Part shown: in pieces, positions 18,568-28,737 of the stretch | Layout of the letters: every line of letters starts with the position of its first letter | How positions within the stretch are numbered: the stretch's first letter is position 1 | NCBI GenBank assembly: GCA_016195665.1 | Contig: JACPZD010000022.1 | Coordinates: 1-64,000, forward strand | Direction of reading: 5' to 3' | DNA from: Gammaproteobacteria bacterium | GTDB taxonomy: Bacteria > Pseudomonadota > Gammaproteobacteria > SURF-13 | DNA: 64,000 bases | Notes under the pieces: model-generated | What the model was told of the DNA's origin: nothing | What the model saw: the letters and a program-made list of their open reading frames with translations, nothing else | Databases searched by the model: none | Translations under genes and position numbers: made by a program

Positions 18568-18586
18568 AAGAATAACGTAGTTAAGG

Positions 18587-18611
18587 AAGTGGGCCTCGTG
18601 CCCACTTTTTG
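18587..18611 (+). terminator. Hairpin terminator/attenuator between tRNA-fMet and rimP
   Basis: AAGTGGGC, loop CTCGT, GCCCACTT followed by TTT forms a stable hairpin 20 bases after the tRNA. It could end the tRNA transcript or partly attenuate entry into the rimP-nusA operon. Confidence 0.75.
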
Positions 18612-18630
18612 TTTCTAGGGTTGGTGGACG

Positions 18631-19122
18631 GTGCCTAAGAGGGATTTACAACTCGAGCAGTTGATAGAGCCCGCGGTGCGGGCTTTAGGCTTTGAGCTGG
18701 TGGGCGTGGAGTATATGCCGCAGGGCCGGCACTCGCTGCTGCGGATATATATAGACAGCCCGCACGGCATCGGCCTGGAGGATTGCGAAAAGGTCAGCCA
18801 CCAGGTGAGCGGGGTGCTGGATGTGGAGGACCCGATTCATGGTCATTACGACCTGGAGGTGTCCTCGCCGGGGCTGGACCGGCCGCTGTTCAGTCCCGAG
18901 CATTTTGTGAAGTACGCGGGCAGTACGGTAAAGATCCGGCTGCAAACGCCGATCGCCGGCCAGCGTAACTTTACAGGCGTGTTGCAAGGTATGCGCGGTA
19001 CGGATGTGGTGATTGTTGAAAATGGCGTGGAACGTGTATTGCCCCACGCCGCTATTGCCAAGGCGCATGTGGCGCCTGAATTTAAAACTAGGGAAAAGAT
19101 ACAAGAGAAAAGATACAAGTGA
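18631..19122 (+). CDS. rimP: Ribosome maturation factor RimP
   Basis: The 163-residue protein assists 30S assembly. It shows LEQLIEPAVRALGFELVGVE, LLRIYIDSPHGIGLEDCEKV and YDLEVSSPGLDRPL, all RimP landmarks. GTG at 18631 is the only good start, after TTGGTGGA. The last ten residues ([10 protein letters not shown]) are encoded by the left arm of a heptamer repeat, making the protein longer than the usual 150 or so. It is the first protein gene of the nusA operon. Confidence 0.95.
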   Translation: MPKRDLQLEQLIEPAVRALGFELVGVEYMPQGRHSLLRIYIDSPHGIGLEDCEKVSHQVSGVLDVEDPIHGHYDLEVSSPGLDRPLFSPEHFVKYAGSTVKIRLQTPIAGQRNFTGVLQGMRGTDVVIVENGVERVLPHAAIAKAHVAPEFKTREKIQEKRYK

Positions 19123-19198
19123 ATCAAGCTGATGGAGCAGTAATTCAGCTTTTGCTTTACTTGTATCTTGTATCTTGTACCTTTCCCCTTGTATCTGT
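19091..19198. repeat. Heptamer inverted repeat, copy 2 (rimP/nusA gap)
   Basis: The left arm GGGAAAAGATACAAG and GAAAAGATACAAG overlaps the end of rimP. The right arm (19160-19197) contains three TTGTATC-type units and one TTGTACC variant. The spacer has an inner stem AAGCTGA/TCAGCTT. The element ends 17 bases before the nusA ATG; here a separate ribosome site (AAGGTG) follows the repeat. Confidence 0.93.
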
Positions 19199-19214
19199 CT
19201 TTATAAGGTGATGT

Positions 19215-20717
19215 ATGAATAAAGAGATATTACTGGTGGTTGACGCCGTCTCCAACGAGAAGGGCGTGGCGAAGGCTATTATTTTCGAGGCCATCGAGGC
19301 TGCGCTGGCGACGGCCACCAAGAAGCGTCATCTGGGCGAGGAGATTGAGGTCCGGGTGAGCATCAATCGCGAGACGGGTGAATACCAGACCTTCCGTCAG
19401 TGGCTGGTCGTGCCCAATGACGCGGAGGAGTTTAACCCCAGCACCCAGATCAAACTCATGGATGCGGAAGACGTTCACCCGGGCATAGCGCTCGGCATGT
19501 TCATCGAAGAACCGATGGAGTCGGTGAGCTTCGGGCGCATCGCGGCGCAAACCGCGCGCCAGGTCATCGTGCAGAAGGTGCGCGACGCGGAGCGCGCCCA
19601 GGTGGTCGAGGCGTACAAGGAGCGTCGGGGTCAGCTCGTCACCGGCGTGGTCAAGCGGGTGGAGCGCGGCAGCGTCATACTCGATCTCGGCAGCAATGCA
19701 GAGGCCCTTATCGGCAAGGACGACATGATCCCGCGTGAGCCGGCGCGGCCGGGCGACCGGATACGCGGCTATCTGCGCGAGGTGCGTTCCGAGGCGCGTG
19801 GACCGCAGTTGTTTGTGAGCCGCACGGCGCCGGAACTGCTGATCGAACTGTTCAAGCTGGAAGTGCCGGAGGTGGGCGAGGGCCTGATCGAGATCATGGG
19901 CGCGGCGCGCGATCCGGGCCTGCGCGCCAAGATCGGGGTGAGATCGAAGGAACCGCGCATAGACCCGGTCGGGGCATGCGTCGGCATGCGCGGCTCACGG
20001 GTGCAGGCGGTATCGAGCGAACTTGCGGGCGAGCGCGTGGACATCATTCTGTGGGATGAAAACCCGGCCCAGTACGTGATTAACGCCATGTCCCCCGCCG
20101 AGGTCAAATCCATCGTGGTGGACGAAGAGGCTCACAGCATGGACGTGGCGGTGGCCGAAGACCAACTGTCGCAAGCCATCGGCCGCGGCGGCCAGAATGT
20201 ACGGCTGGCGAGCCAGCTTACCGGCTGGGAACTGAACGTCATGACCGAATCCCAGGCCGATGAAAAGAGCGAGGCCGAGGCGGAGTCTTTGCAGGCCATG
20301 TTCCGCGCTCAACTCGATGTGGACGAGGACGTCGCCGCGATCCTGGTGCAGGAAGGTTTTTCCAGCATCGAGGAGGTGGCCTACGTCCCGGTGCAGGAAA
20401 TGCTGGCCGTCGAGGAATTCGACGAGCAACTGGTCGAGGAGCTGCGCAATCGCGCCAAGGATGTGCTGATCACCCGCGCGATCGCCACGGAGGAAAGGAC
20501 GGGCACGCCCGAGCTGGCGGCCGACCTCCTCGAAATGGAAGGGATGGACGAGCCGCTTGCGCACACACTGGCGAGCCACGGTATCATAACGATGGAAGAT
20601 CTGGCCGAACAGTCGGTGGATGATCTGGCGGAGATCGCCGGCCTCGACAGCGAGCGCGCCGGTAAACTCATCATGACGGCGCGTGCGCCGTGGTTTGCCA
20701 ACGAACAGAAACACTAA
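19215..20717 (+). CDS. nusA: Transcription termination/antitermination factor NusA
   Basis: The 500-residue RNA-polymerase-binding factor has the NusA N-terminal domain ([20 protein letters not shown]), an S1 domain ([20 protein letters not shown]), two KH domains ([21 protein letters not shown] and [18 protein letters not shown]) and two C-terminal acidic helical repeats (residues about 360-500), as in Gammaproteobacteria. It modulates pausing and antitermination. It lies between rimP and infB in the classic operon order. ATG follows AAGGTGATGT. Confidence 0.97.
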   Translation: MNKEILLVVDAVSNEKGVAKAIIFEAIEAALATATKKRHLGEEIEVRVSINRETGEYQTFRQWLVVPNDAEEFNPSTQIKLMDAEDVHPGIALGMFIEEPMESVSFGRIAAQTARQVIVQKVRDAERAQVVEAYKERRGQLVTGVVKRVERGSVILDLGSNAEALIGKDDMIPREPARPGDRIRGYLREVRSEARGPQLFVSRTAPELLIELFKLEVPEVGEGLIEIMGAARDPGLRAKIGVRSKEPRIDPVGACVGMRGSRVQAVSSELAGERVDIILWDENPAQYVINAMSPAEVKSIVVDEEAHSMDVAVAEDQLSQAIGRGGQNVRLASQLTGWELNVMTESQADEKSEAEAESLQAMFRAQLDVDEDVAAILVQEGFSSIEEVAYVPVQEMLAVEEFDEQLVEELRNRAKDVLITRAIATEERTGTPELAADLLEMEGMDEPLAHTLASHGIITMEDLAEQSVDDLAEIAGLDSERAGKLIMTARAPWFANEQKH

Positions 20718-20737
20718 AGCCGCCTAGAGTTAATTGA

Positions 20738-23230
20738 ATGCCTGATGTCACTGTAAAACAATTCGCCGATGTCGTCGGCATCCCGGTTGAGCACCTGCTC
20801 ACCCAACTGGGTGAAGCGGGCCTGACCGTCAAGAGCGCCGACGAGACGATCAATGACAACGAGAAGCTCAAGTTGCTGAGTTATCTGCGCCGCAGTCATG
20901 GCGAGGGCGACACCCTGGGCGCGACCGAGCCGCGCAAGATCACCCTCAAGCGCAAGACGGTCAGCGCCTTGAAGCAGACCGGTGCGCAAGGCAAGACGGC
21001 TAAATTGGTGAACGTGGAGGTGCGCAAGAAGCGCACCTATGTCAAGCGCAGCGTCGTGCTGGCCGAGGAACAGGAACGCGCCGAGCAACTGAGCGTGGAG
21101 CGCGAAGCCGTCGAGCAAGAGGGCGTCAAGCTCAAACAGGAACAAGAGGAAAAATTACGGGCCGAGGCTGCCCGGATCGAGGAGGAGACGCGGCTCAAGG
21201 CCGAGCAGGAGGCCAAGCTCAAGGCGGAACAGCAAGAGAGGCCTAAGAAAGAGTCTCCCGGCGCCGCTGCGGCAAAGGAATCCGCCAAGCCCGCCCCCGA
21301 GGCCGAGAAGAAACCCAAATGGCGCGCCGACAAGGGCGAGCGGGATACCAAATACGGCCGCGAGGAATTACACGTCGCGACCGACATGGCGAGCCGCCGC
21401 AAAAAGAAAACCAAGTTCCGGGGCGCCGCCGTCGCGTCGCCGACCCGTCACGGCTTTGAGAGACCCACTGCGCCCATCGTGCGCGAGGTAGGCATCCCCG
21501 AGACTATCACCGTGGCGGAGTTGGCGCAGCGGATGTCGGTCAAGGCGGCCGAGGTCATCAAGGTCATGATGAAGATGGGCAGCATGGTGACCATCAACCA
21601 GGTGCTGGATCAGGACACCGCCGCGGTCGTGGTCGAAGAAATGGGACATACCCCCAAACTGCTGAAGGAAAACGCCCTGGAGATGGATCTGGGCCTGACA
21701 GGAGAGATCAGCGGAGAGAGAATTTCCCGCGCCCCGGTGGTCACCATCATGGGACACGTGGATCACGGTAAGACCTCGCTGCTGGACTATATCCGCCGCA
21801 CCAAGGTGGCGACCGGCGAGGCGGGCGGTATCACCCAGCACATCGGCGCCTACCACGTGGAGACGCCGAAAGGCATGATCACCTTCCTCGATACGCCGGG
21901 CCACGCCGCGTTCACCGCCATGCGCGCGCGCGGCGCCAAGATCACCGACATTGTGGTGCTGGTGGTGGCTGCCGATGACGGCGTGATGCCGCAGACCATC
22001 GAGGCCATTCAACACGCCAAGGCCGCCAACGTCCCGATCGTAGTCGCGGTCAACAAGATAGACAAGCCCGAGGCCGATCCGGATCGCGTCAAGCAAGAAT
22101 TGGTCAAACAGGAGGTCGTGCCCGATGATTGGGGCGGCGATACGATCTTCGCCAGCGTCTCGGCCAAGACCGGCGCGGGCGTGGATGCCTTACTCGATTC
22201 CATTCTGGTGCAGGCCGAGGTGTTGGAACTGGCCGCCGTCAAAGACTGCCTCGCCTCCGGCGTGGTGATCGAGTCCAGCCTCGACAAAGGCCGTGGGCCG
22301 GTCGCGACCGTGCTGGTTCAGAACGGCACCTTGCGCAAGGGCGACATCTTGTTGGCGGGTTCGGAATACGGCCGGGTGCGCGCATTGCTTGACGAAACCG
22401 GCAAATCGCTTACCGAAGCCACGCCCTCCATGCCGGTGATGGTGCTGGGACTGGCCGGCACGCCCAACGCCGGCGACGAAGTGGTGGTGGTCGCCGACGA
22501 GCGCAAGGCCCGCGAGATCGCCCTGTTCCGCCAGGGCAAGTTCCGCGACGTAAAACTCGCACGCCAGCAGTCGGCCACGCTCGAGGATGTCTTCTCGCGC
22601 ATGGAGGAAGGTAAGATCAGCACCCTCAACCTCCTCATCAAGGCCGACGTGCAGGGCTCGGTCGAGGCGCTCAGCGAGGCGTTGCAGAAGCTCTCTACCG
22701 ATGAGGTCAAGGTGCGCATCATCGCCAGCGGCGTGGGAGGAATCAACGAGTCGGACATCCACCTTGCAGTGGCCTCCGGCGCCATCGTGATCGGGTTTAA
22801 CACCCGCGCGGACGCCACCGCGCGCCGCCTGGTCGCCGAGGAAGGCGTGGACCTGCGCTACTACAGCGTCATTTACAACGTCATTGACGAGGTGCGCGCC
22901 GCCATGACCGGCATGCTCGCCCCCGAGTTCAAGGAACAGATCATCGGCCTGGCTGCCGTGCGCGACGTGTTCAAATCATCCAAGCTCGGTGCGATCGCCG
23001 GCTGCATCGTGGTGGAAGGCGCGGTGCGCCGCAACAACCCGATCCGGGTGCTGCGCGACAACGTGGTGGTGTATGAAGGCGAACTCGAGTCGCTGCGCCG
23101 CTTCAAGGACGATGTCAGCGAAGTGCGCGCCGGGACGGAGTGCGGTATAGGTGTGAAAAACTACAACGATGTGAAGGTCGGCGATCAGATCGAAGTGTAC
23201 GAGCGCGTGCAGGTGGTTCGTAAATTATAG
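20738..23230 (+). CDS. infB: Translation initiation factor IF-2
   Basis: IF-2 delivers fMet-tRNA to the 30S subunit and promotes 50S joining. The 830-residue protein has an IF2_N domain ([19 protein letters not shown]), a charged Glu/Lys/Ala coiled linker (about 110-200), a second IF2_N-like domain, then the GTPase with G1 [10 protein letters not shown]3 DTPGHAAF and G4 NKID, followed by domains II-IV. The TAG stop is directly followed by a heptamer repeat. It starts 20 bases after nusA. Confidence 0.97.
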   Translation: MPDVTVKQFADVVGIPVEHLLTQLGEAGLTVKSADETINDNEKLKLLSYLRRSHGEGDTLGATEPRKITLKRKTVSALKQTGAQGKTAKLVNVEVRKKRTYVKRSVVLAEEQERAEQLSVEREAVEQEGVKLKQEQEEKLRAEAARIEEETRLKAEQEAKLKAEQQERPKKESPGAAAAKESAKPAPEAEKKPKWRADKGERDTKYGREELHVATDMASRRKKKTKFRGAAVASPTRHGFERPTAPIVREVGIPETITVAELAQRMSVKAAEVIKVMMKMGSMVTINQVLDQDTAAVVVEEMGHTPKLLKENALEMDLGLTGEISGERISRAPVVTIMGHVDHGKTSLLDYIRRTKVATGEAGGITQHIGAYHVETPKGMITFLDTPGHAAFTAMRARGAKITDIVVLVVAADDGVMPQTIEAIQHAKAANVPIVVAVNKIDKPEADPDRVKQELVKQEVVPDDWGGDTIFASVSAKTGAGVDALLDSILVQAEVLELAAVKDCLASGVVIESSLDKGRGPVATVLVQNGTLRKGDILLAGSEYGRVRALLDETGKSLTEATPSMPVMVLGLAGTPNAGDEVVVVADERKAREIALFRQGKFRDVKLARQQSATLEDVFSRMEEGKISTLNLLIKADVQGSVEALSEALQKLSTDEVKVRIIASGVGGINESDIHLAVASGAIVIGFNTRADATARRLVAEEGVDLRYYSVIYNVIDEVRAAMTGMLAPEFKEQIIGLAAVRDVFKSSKLGAIAGCIVVEGAVRRNNPIRVLRDNVVVYEGELESLRRFKDDVSEVRAGTECGIGVKNYNDVKVGDQIEVYERVQVVRKL

Positions 23231-23325
23231 GGGAAAGATACAAGATACAAGATACAAGAAAAACCAAATCATAACGCCAAAGAGAGGGGTTCTACTTGTA
23301 TCTTGTATCTTTCCTCTTGTATCTG
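23231..23325. repeat. Heptamer inverted repeat, copy 3 (infB/rbfA gap)
   Basis: Three GATACAA units begin right after the infB stop. The right arm (23295-23325) has TTGTATC, TTGTATC, a CTTTCCT variant and TTGTATC. Its last bases GTATCTGCCTCT abut the rbfA ATG with no separate ribosome site. The right end is nearly identical to the copy before hisS. Confidence 0.94.
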
Positions 23326-23330
23326 CCTCT

Positions 23331-23705
23331 ATGAAAGAATTCAACCGCACCCAACGCATGGGCGATCAGATACAGCGCGAGTTGGCGCAACTGATCCAGC
23401 AGCAGATCGCCGATCCGCGGCTGGGGATGGTCACTGTCTCCGCGGTGGAGGTATCGCGCGACCTGGCCCATGCCAAGGTGTTCATCTCGGTGCTGGACGA
23501 GCAGCATGACGCGCAGGCCAGTCTCGATGTGCTGAACAAGGCGGCGGGTTACCTGCGCCATGAACTCGCGAAGCGCACCAAGATGCGGGTCACGCCCCGG
23601 TTGCGTTTTGTCTACGACCCCACCTTGAAATACGGTTCCCGGCTCTCTACCCTGATTGATACCGCGGTCAGTGAAGACCGTACACATAAAACCAGCGATG
23701 AGTAA
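23331..23705 (+). CDS. rbfA: 30S ribosome-binding factor RbfA
   Basis: The 124-residue KH-fold protein (RTQRMGDQIQRELAQLIQQQ, DPRLGMVTVSAVEVSRDLAHAK as two pieces, VTPRLRFVYDPTLKYGSRL) assists 16S rRNA 5' processing and cold-adapted 30S assembly. ATG at 23331 follows the heptamer repeat immediately and no Shine-Dalgarno is visible in the preceding 15 bases. Its end overlaps truB by eight bases. Confidence 0.95.
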   Translation: MKEFNRTQRMGDQIQRELAQLIQQQIADPRLGMVTVSAVEVSRDLAHAKVFISVLDEQHDAQASLDVLNKAAGYLRHELAKRTKMRVTPRLRFVYDPTLKYGSRLSTLIDTAVSEDRTHKTSDE

Positions 23706-24606
23706 GGTATACAAAGACATCCACGGCATCGTCCTGCTGGATAAGCCGGTGGGACTCAGCTCAAACGCCGCCTTGCAGACCGTCAAGCGTCTCTATCAGG
23801 CGCGCAAGGCCGGACACACGGGCAGCCTCGACCCGCTGGCCAGCGGCATGTTGCCGATCTGCCTGGGCGAGGCCACCAAGTTCGCCGGTTTTTTGCTGGA
23901 CACGGATAAACGCTATCGCACGGTGTGCCGGTTGGGCGTCGCCACAACCACCGGTGACGCCGAGGGCGAGGTCATCGCCGTAAAACCGGTTGCCGGCTTC
24001 ACGAGGGAGAAGGTGGAAGAGGTGCTGTCACGGTTTACGGGGCCGCTGTCGCAGATCCCGCCGATGTATTCCGCCCTCAAACAGGCCGGACAACCCCTTT
24101 ATCGTCTCGCCCGGCGCGGCCTGAGTGTGGAACGCACACCCCGTGAGGTGGTGATCCACAGCCTGAAACTGCTGCGCTACGAGAACGACGAGATCGAACT
24201 GGAGGTGTCCTGCTCCAAGGGCACGTACATCCGCACCCTGGCCGAGGATATAGGCGCGGTGCTGGGCTGCGGGGCCCATGTCGCCGCCTTGCGCAGACTG
24301 TCCGTCGGCGGCTTCAGCGAAGGTCAAATGCACAGCCTGAAGGATTTGCAGTGTATGGCCGCAGAAGGCGCCGATGTGCTGGAGCAGGCGTTGTTGCCCA
24401 TGCAGTGTGTGTTGCAACACTGGCCGGAGGTTAGCCTTACAGACGATGCGGCCTACTATCTGGGCCAAGGCCAGGCGGTGCGCGTCGCCGAGGCGCCGCT
24501 GGATGGCTGGGTCAAACTCTATTCGCGGCAGGGCTTTTTAGGTATAGGCCAGGTGCTTGCGGACGGCAGGGTGGCGCCCAAGCGGCTCATCACTCTTGCG
24601 GTTTAG
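23698..24606 (+). CDS. truB: tRNA pseudouridine-55 synthase TruB
   Basis: TruB forms pseudouridine 55 in the T-loop of tRNAs. The 302-residue product shows GIVLLDKPVGLSSN, the catalytic aspartate in AGHTGSLDPLASGMLP, YRTVCRLGVATTTGD and a C-terminal PUA-like part. ATG at 23698, inside the end of rbfA, is chosen over the longer frame from 23656 because MSKVYKDIHGIVLLDKP is the family start. It is co-transcribed with rbfA. Confidence 0.96.
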   Translation: MSKVYKDIHGIVLLDKPVGLSSNAALQTVKRLYQARKAGHTGSLDPLASGMLPICLGEATKFAGFLLDTDKRYRTVCRLGVATTTGDAEGEVIAVKPVAGFTREKVEEVLSRFTGPLSQIPPMYSALKQAGQPLYRLARRGLSVERTPREVVIHSLKLLRYENDEIELEVSCSKGTYIRTLAEDIGAVLGCGAHVAALRRLSVGGFSEGQMHSLKDLQCMAAEGADVLEQALLPMQCVLQHWPEVSLTDDAAYYLGQGQAVRVAEAPLDGWVKLYSRQGFLGIGQVLADGRVAPKRLITLAV

Positions 24607-24638
24607 CCGCTTACTTGAGATGCGGCCGTTATTTGTCT

Positions 24639-24666
24639 TTCAATTCAGGGCCGTTTTTTTTATAAT
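24639..24666 (+). promoter_or_regulatory. Possible promoter of rpsO
   Basis: A perfect TATAAT at 24661-24666 follows a run of T. A weak TTCAAT at 24639-24644 would be the -35 with 16-base spacing. In enteric bacteria rpsO also has its own promoter inside this operon. The direct repeat of GGCCGTT around it may be a weak terminator for the upstream transcript. Confidence 0.45.
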
Positions 24667-24706
24667 ATGCTATTAAATTCGAGATGATGAGAGTCAGGAG
24701 TTAACT

Positions 24707-24976
24707 ATGCCACTGAACAGCGAACAAAAAGGGCTTGTAGCGAAGGAATACCAGCGTGCGCCGAGAGATACCGGTTCACCCGAGGTTCAAGTTGCACTGT
24801 TGTCCGCGCAGATTGACCATCTATCCGGCCATTTCAAGGTGCACGCCCACGATCACCATTCCCGGCAGGGCCTGTTGCGCATGGTCAGCCAACGCCGCAA
24901 GCTTCTGGATTATTTAAAGAAGAAGAACATCGAAAAATACCGTGAACTCATCACTCGACTCGGGTTGCGCAAATAA
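24707..24976 (+). CDS. rpsO: 30S ribosomal protein S15
   Basis: The 89-residue protein has the canonical length and sequence: [61 protein letters not shown]15 binds 16S rRNA helix 22 and nucleates the platform. The ribosome site AGTCAGGAG precedes the ATG. It sits between truB and pnp, as in E. coli, where S15 represses its own translation through the mRNA leader. Confidence 0.98.
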   Translation: MPLNSEQKGLVAKEYQRAPRDTGSPEVQVALLSAQIDHLSGHFKVHAHDHHSRQGLLRMVSQRRKLLDYLKKKNIEKYRELITRLGLRK

Positions 24977-25036
24977 CTCCGTCCCAGACATGTTCTCCCT
25001 CCGTTTTATCCGAATTCAGCACGTAAGGAACACGCA

Positions 25037-27139
25037 GTGAACCCCATTAAAAAGAGTTTTCAGTACGGTGACCATACTGTCACCATCGAAACAGGCGAAA
25101 TTGCCCGGCAGGCCTCCGGGTCGGTCATGATCAGCATGGGCGACACCGTGGTTATGGTCACCGCCGTAGGTATCAGGGAAGCGGAAGCGGGCCGCGATTT
25201 TTTCCCGCTCACGGTCAATTATCAGGAACGCACCTACGCGGCGGGCAAGATCCCCGGCGGCTTCTTCAAGCGCGAAGGCCGGCCCAGCGAGAAAGAGACG
25301 CTGACCTCGCGTCTGATAGATCGCCCCATCCGCCCGCTGTTCCCCAAGGGTTTCACCAACGAAGTTCAGATCATCGCCACCGTCGTCTCGCTGGATAAGG
25401 AAATTGATCCCGATGTCCCCGCCATGCTCGGCGCCTCCGCCGCCCTGGCGATTTCCGGCATGCCCTTCATGGGGCCGATCGGCGCGGCGCGGGTCGGTTA
25501 CCGCGACGGTGAATACGTGCTCAATCCTACCTTCAGCCAATTGGCAAAGTCGGACCTCGACCTGGTCGTCGCCGGCACCCAGAACGCCGTATTGATGGTC
25601 GAGTCCGAGGCCAAGCAATTGCCTGAAGAGGTCATGCTCGGCGCCGTGATGTTCGGCCACCAGCAGATGCAGACGGCGATCAACGCCATCCGCGAATTGG
25701 CCGCGCAGGCCGGAGTAAAGTCATGGGATTGGAAGCCTGCGGCCAAGGACGATAGTCTGCATCAAGCCATAGAAGCCGCCGGCCATGCGCTGATTGCCGA
25801 GGCGTATCAGGTCCGCGAGAAGCAGGCGCGTCAAAACCGGCTGGCCCAGATCCGCACCGAGCTTGCCGCCAAGCTCGCCGGCGATGCTGCCGCCGACTGG
25901 AACGAGGAGGCGGTCGGTCACGCCATTGAAAAGCTGGAAAGCAAGGTGGTGCGCGAACAGATCATCGAGGGCAAGCCGCGCATAGACGGCCGCGACACGC
26001 GCTCCATACGCCCCATCCGCATCCGCGCCGGCGTATTGCCGCGCACCCACGGCTCCGCCTTGTTTACCCGTGGCGAGACTCAGGCGCTGGTGGTTGCGAC
26101 CCTGGGCACCGGACGCGACGCGCAGTTGATAGACGCGATAGAGGGCGAACGCAAGGAACCCTTCATGCTCCATTACAACTTCCCGCCTTCCTGTGTCGGC
26201 GAAACCGGCATGGTCGGCAGCCCCAAGCGCCGCGAGATCGGTCACGGCCGCCTGGCCAAGCGCGGCCTGATCGCAGTGATGCCCAATATGGACCAGTTTC
26301 CCTATGTGATCCGCGTGGTCTCCGAGATCACCGAGTCCAACGGCTCCAGCTCGATGGCGAGCGTGTGCGGCTCCAGCCTCGCGCTGATGGACGCCGGTGT
26401 GCCGATCAAGGCCCCGGTGGCGGGCATTGCGATGGGCCTCATCAAAGAGGGCAGCCGCTTTGCGGTGTTGTCCGACATCTTGGGTGACGAGGATCATCTC
26501 GGTGACATGGATTTCAAGGTGGCCGGTTCCGCACAAGGCGTCACCGCGCTGCAAATGGACATCAAGATTGACGGCATTACCGAGGAGATCATGGCCGCCG
26601 CCCTGGCGCAGGCCAAGGAAGGGCGCTTGCACATCCTCGGCGAGATGAATAAAGTGCTCACCGAGCCGCGCAAGGAGATGTCCGACTACGCGCCGCGCAT
26701 CGTCACCTTCAAGATCCATCCCGACAAGATCCGCGATGTGATCGGCAAGGGCGGCATCACCATCCGCGCCCTTACCGAGGAGACGGGCGCCACCATAGAT
26801 ATATCCGATGACGGTACGGTCAAGATCGCCTCGGTGGACAACGCCGCGAGCCTGGAGGCCCGCCGCCGCATCGAACAGATCACCGCCGATGTCGAGGTGG
26901 ACAAGATCTACGTGGGTCGCGTCGCCAAGCTCATGGACTTCGGCGCCTTCGTCACCATCCTCCCCGGCCGAGACGGCCTGGTGCACATCTCGCAGATCTC
27001 CGAGGAGCGCGTCGAGAACGTCGGCGACAAGCTCAAGGAAGGCGAAATGGTCAAGGTCAAGGTACTGGAAATTGACAAGCAGGGCCGCATCCGCCTCAGC
27101 ATGAAGGCGGTGGAGCAGGTCGTGCGAGTTTCTTCCTAA
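25037..27139 (+). CDS. pnp: Polyribonucleotide nucleotidyltransferase (PNPase)
   Basis: The 700-residue phosphorolytic 3'-5' exoribonuclease has two RNase PH-like domains (second one with [15 protein letters not shown] and [14 protein letters not shown]), an all-helical linker, a KH domain ([20 protein letters not shown]) and an S1 domain ([20 protein letters not shown]). Length matches. GTG at 25037 follows AAGGAACACGCA. A strong terminator ends the operon 17 bases downstream. Confidence 0.97.
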   Translation: MNPIKKSFQYGDHTVTIETGEIARQASGSVMISMGDTVVMVTAVGIREAEAGRDFFPLTVNYQERTYAAGKIPGGFFKREGRPSEKETLTSRLIDRPIRPLFPKGFTNEVQIIATVVSLDKEIDPDVPAMLGASAALAISGMPFMGPIGAARVGYRDGEYVLNPTFSQLAKSDLDLVVAGTQNAVLMVESEAKQLPEEVMLGAVMFGHQQMQTAINAIRELAAQAGVKSWDWKPAAKDDSLHQAIEAAGHALIAEAYQVREKQARQNRLAQIRTELAAKLAGDAAADWNEEAVGHAIEKLESKVVREQIIEGKPRIDGRDTRSIRPIRIRAGVLPRTHGSALFTRGETQALVVATLGTGRDAQLIDAIEGERKEPFMLHYNFPPSCVGETGMVGSPKRREIGHGRLAKRGLIAVMPNMDQFPYVIRVVSEITESNGSSSMASVCGSSLALMDAGVPIKAPVAGIAMGLIKEGSRFAVLSDILGDEDHLGDMDFKVAGSAQGVTALQMDIKIDGITEEIMAAALAQAKEGRLHILGEMNKVLTEPRKEMSDYAPRIVTFKIHPDKIRDVIGKGGITIRALTEETGATIDISDDGTVKIASVDNAASLEARRRIEQITADVEVDKIYVGRVAKLMDFGAFVTILPGRDGLVHISQISEERVENVGDKLKEGEMVKVKVLEIDKQGRIRLSMKAVEQVVRVSS

Positions 27140-27155
27140 GCTTTGCTAAAACTCG

Positions 27156-27190
27156 CGCAAAGACGCTGGGCGTCTTTGCGTGGGGTTTTT
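27156..27190 (+). terminator. Rho-independent terminator of the nusA-pnp operon
   Basis: CGCAAAGACGC, loop TGG, GCGTCTTTGCG then TGGGGTTTTT. The eleven-base stem is perfect. Confidence 0.92.
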
Positions 27191-27204
27191 CCCCCTCTTA
27201 AGAG

Positions 27205-27332
27205 CATATCCATAAATAGTTCCCCTGCGTCCCTTGCGGTGAAAAAGCTTCACCGCGGAGGACGCGGAGGAGAAACAAATCCTTCTTGATTTCTCTGCGC
27301 CCTCTGCGGTAAATTATTTATGGATAAGTTCT
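27205..27332. repeat. Composite inverted repeat containing ACCGCGGAGGACGC, copy 2
   Basis: Outer arms TATCCATAAATA and TATTTATGGATAA enclose nested arms: one pair around GTCCCTTGCGGTG/CACCGCGGAGGAC and another CGCGGAGGAGAAACAAA against TTTCTCTGCGCCCTCTGCGG. The element fills most of the 260-base gap between pnp and the DUF4124 gene and looks like a small non-coding mobile or processed unit. Confidence 0.85.
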
Positions 27333-27402
27333 AAATATCTCCGCTTGCCCTCGGCGAGCAGCTTCAGTAGTATGGGTCACCACTTGCACAAAGGGGGTGC
27401 TC

Positions 27403-27867
27403 ATGCGGCGCTTTGGGATTGGTGTTCTCCTCATATTTTTCCTCAGCCCGGCGGTTCCGTATTCCGCGGCGGCGCAGGCGGCGGGCGTCTATAAATGGGT
27501 GGATGAGCAGGGCAAGGTGCATTACGGTGACCGCCCCGGTAACAGCAACGCCAGTAAGATCGCCGTCCCTAAATCACCCCCCGCCACGGATAACAGCCTC
27601 AGCGAGCGCAACGCCAAGCGCGATAAATTGCTCCAGACGATGGAGGAAGAGCGAAAGCTTAAGGAAGAGGACAACCGCAAGGCCAAACAGAAGTCCGAAG
27701 AGCGCAAACAGCGCTGCATAGAAGCTCAAGACAAGTTAAAACTTTATGAGAGGGCGCGATATATTTATAAGCCCGCCGAAGGTGGCCAGGAAATTATCTT
27801 CAGTGAAGAGGAACGTGAAAAGGCGACCGTTGAGGCCAGAAAGGCGGTTGAGGAATGGTGTCGTTGA
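27403..27867 (+). CDS. DUF4124 domain-containing exported protein
   Basis: The 154-residue protein has a signal peptide (FLSPAVPYSAAAQA) then a DUF4124 domain, recognised by GVYKWVDEQGKVHYGDRP. The rest is a charged helix rich in Lys/Glu (about 75-125), probably a coiled coil, ending with KAVEEWCR. Function is unknown; such proteins are common periplasmic proteins in Beta- and Gammaproteobacteria. ATG at 27403 has AAGGGGG upstream. It seems monocistronic. Confidence 0.85.
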   Translation: MRRFGIGVLLIFFLSPAVPYSAAAQAAGVYKWVDEQGKVHYGDRPGNSNASKIAVPKSPPATDNSLSERNAKRDKLLQTMEEERKLKEEDNRKAKQKSEERKQRCIEAQDKLKLYERARYIYKPAEGGQEIIFSEEEREKATVEARKAVEEWCR

Positions 27868-28088
27868 CAGGGCGGTTGCCAGAGCGTGTCTTATAACTTA
27901 TTGTTATCAATTAGTTACATATCTAAATTAAAGTTATTTCTTCGATATAAATCCAGCAGCGTGATTTAAGCCGATTGCGCTCGTCCCTGCTCCAGGGTAG
28001 TTAAAAGGACAAGCGATGTGGCCTTGGCGCCGGCGACTGTCTCGGGTATTTGAGGTCTACTTACAATAACTATGAGGAGAGATGGCTT

Positions 28089-28433
28089 ATGAGTTTTATT
28101 TCCGAGTTCAAGGAATTCGCCGTCAAGGGAACTATGGTAGACATGGCCGTCGGTATCGTGATTGGTGTGGCCTTTGGTAAAGTGGTCGAGTCACTGGTCA
28201 AGGATATCATCATGCCGCCTGTCGGGATGCTGCTGGGCGGCGTCAACTTTTCTCACTTGTATCTCAATCTAAGCTCGCAAGACTATCCGAGCCTGGAGGC
28301 CGCGGAACAGGCCGGTGCGCCGCTGCTTAAATACGGGAGCTTTATTAGCTCCTTGGTGGATTTCCTCATCATCGCGCTGGCCATTTTCGTAGTCGTCAAG
28401 GTGATCAACAAGCTGAAGACTATGAGGGCCTAG
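28089..28433 (+). CDS. mscL: Large-conductance mechanosensitive channel MscL, shortened C-terminus
   Basis: MscL opens under membrane tension to release solutes in hypoosmotic shock. The product has TM1 ([20 protein letters not shown]), the periplasmic loop and TM2 ([20 protein letters not shown]). ATG at 28089 follows GAGGAGAGATGG. It ends KLKTMRA at residue 114, lacking the charged linker and C-terminal helix bundle of typical MscL (about 130-140 residues). The stop lies in a repeat-like sequence (GCAGACTGTTGGAAAACAG). The bundle is not essential for gating in E. coli, so the channel may work. Confidence 0.93.
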   Translation: MSFISEFKEFAVKGTMVDMAVGIVIGVAFGKVVESLVKDIIMPPVGMLLGGVNFSHLYLNLSSQDYPSLEAAEQAGAPLLKYGSFISSLVDFLIIALAIFVVVKVINKLKTMRA

Positions 28434-28737
28434 CAGACTGTTGGAAAACAGCCCGCTATTAGACCTATAAGGGAAAGCCAGGCGCTGAAAACTCCATGGG
28501 AGAGCAGCGAAGCTGCAAGCGGGTTTGCCATGGATGGCAAGTCCTGAACACCTAAGGAATCCCTGATTTATTCATGCTGAACCGCCAAGACGCCAAGGGC
28601 GCCATGATTTTTTCCCTACAATTCAAGCCTTTTTTCTTGGTGACCTTGGCGCCTTGGCGGTTGGCGATATATTTTTCAGAGCTTCCCTAAGCGTAGCAGG
28701 ACTGCGTAGCGCCATGATGGAATTATTCAGAGTTTCA
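28434..28737. other. Intergenic region made of small palindromes
   Basis: This 304-base gap between mscL and the exchanger holds a CTGTT/AACAG hairpin near 28438-28455, a TTGCCATGGATGGCAA palindrome at about 28525-28540, and a full 137-base repeat at 28554-28690. I see no reading frame worth calling. Confidence 0.8.
28554..28690. repeat. Intergenic repeat with AACCGCCAAGACGCC arms, copy 1
   Basis: Arms AACCGCCAAGACGCCAAGG and CTTGGCGCCTTGGCGGTT flank a T-rich spacer. Outer ends AAGGAATCCCTGAT and AGCTTCCCTAA also match the second copy at 53331-53470. The two copies align along their whole length with scattered differences. Confidence 0.92.

Noticed and set aside
25721-26986. A 421-codon minus-strand open frame
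   Set aside because: It is antisense to pnp and has the His/Ala/Gly/Arg-rich composition of shadow frames.
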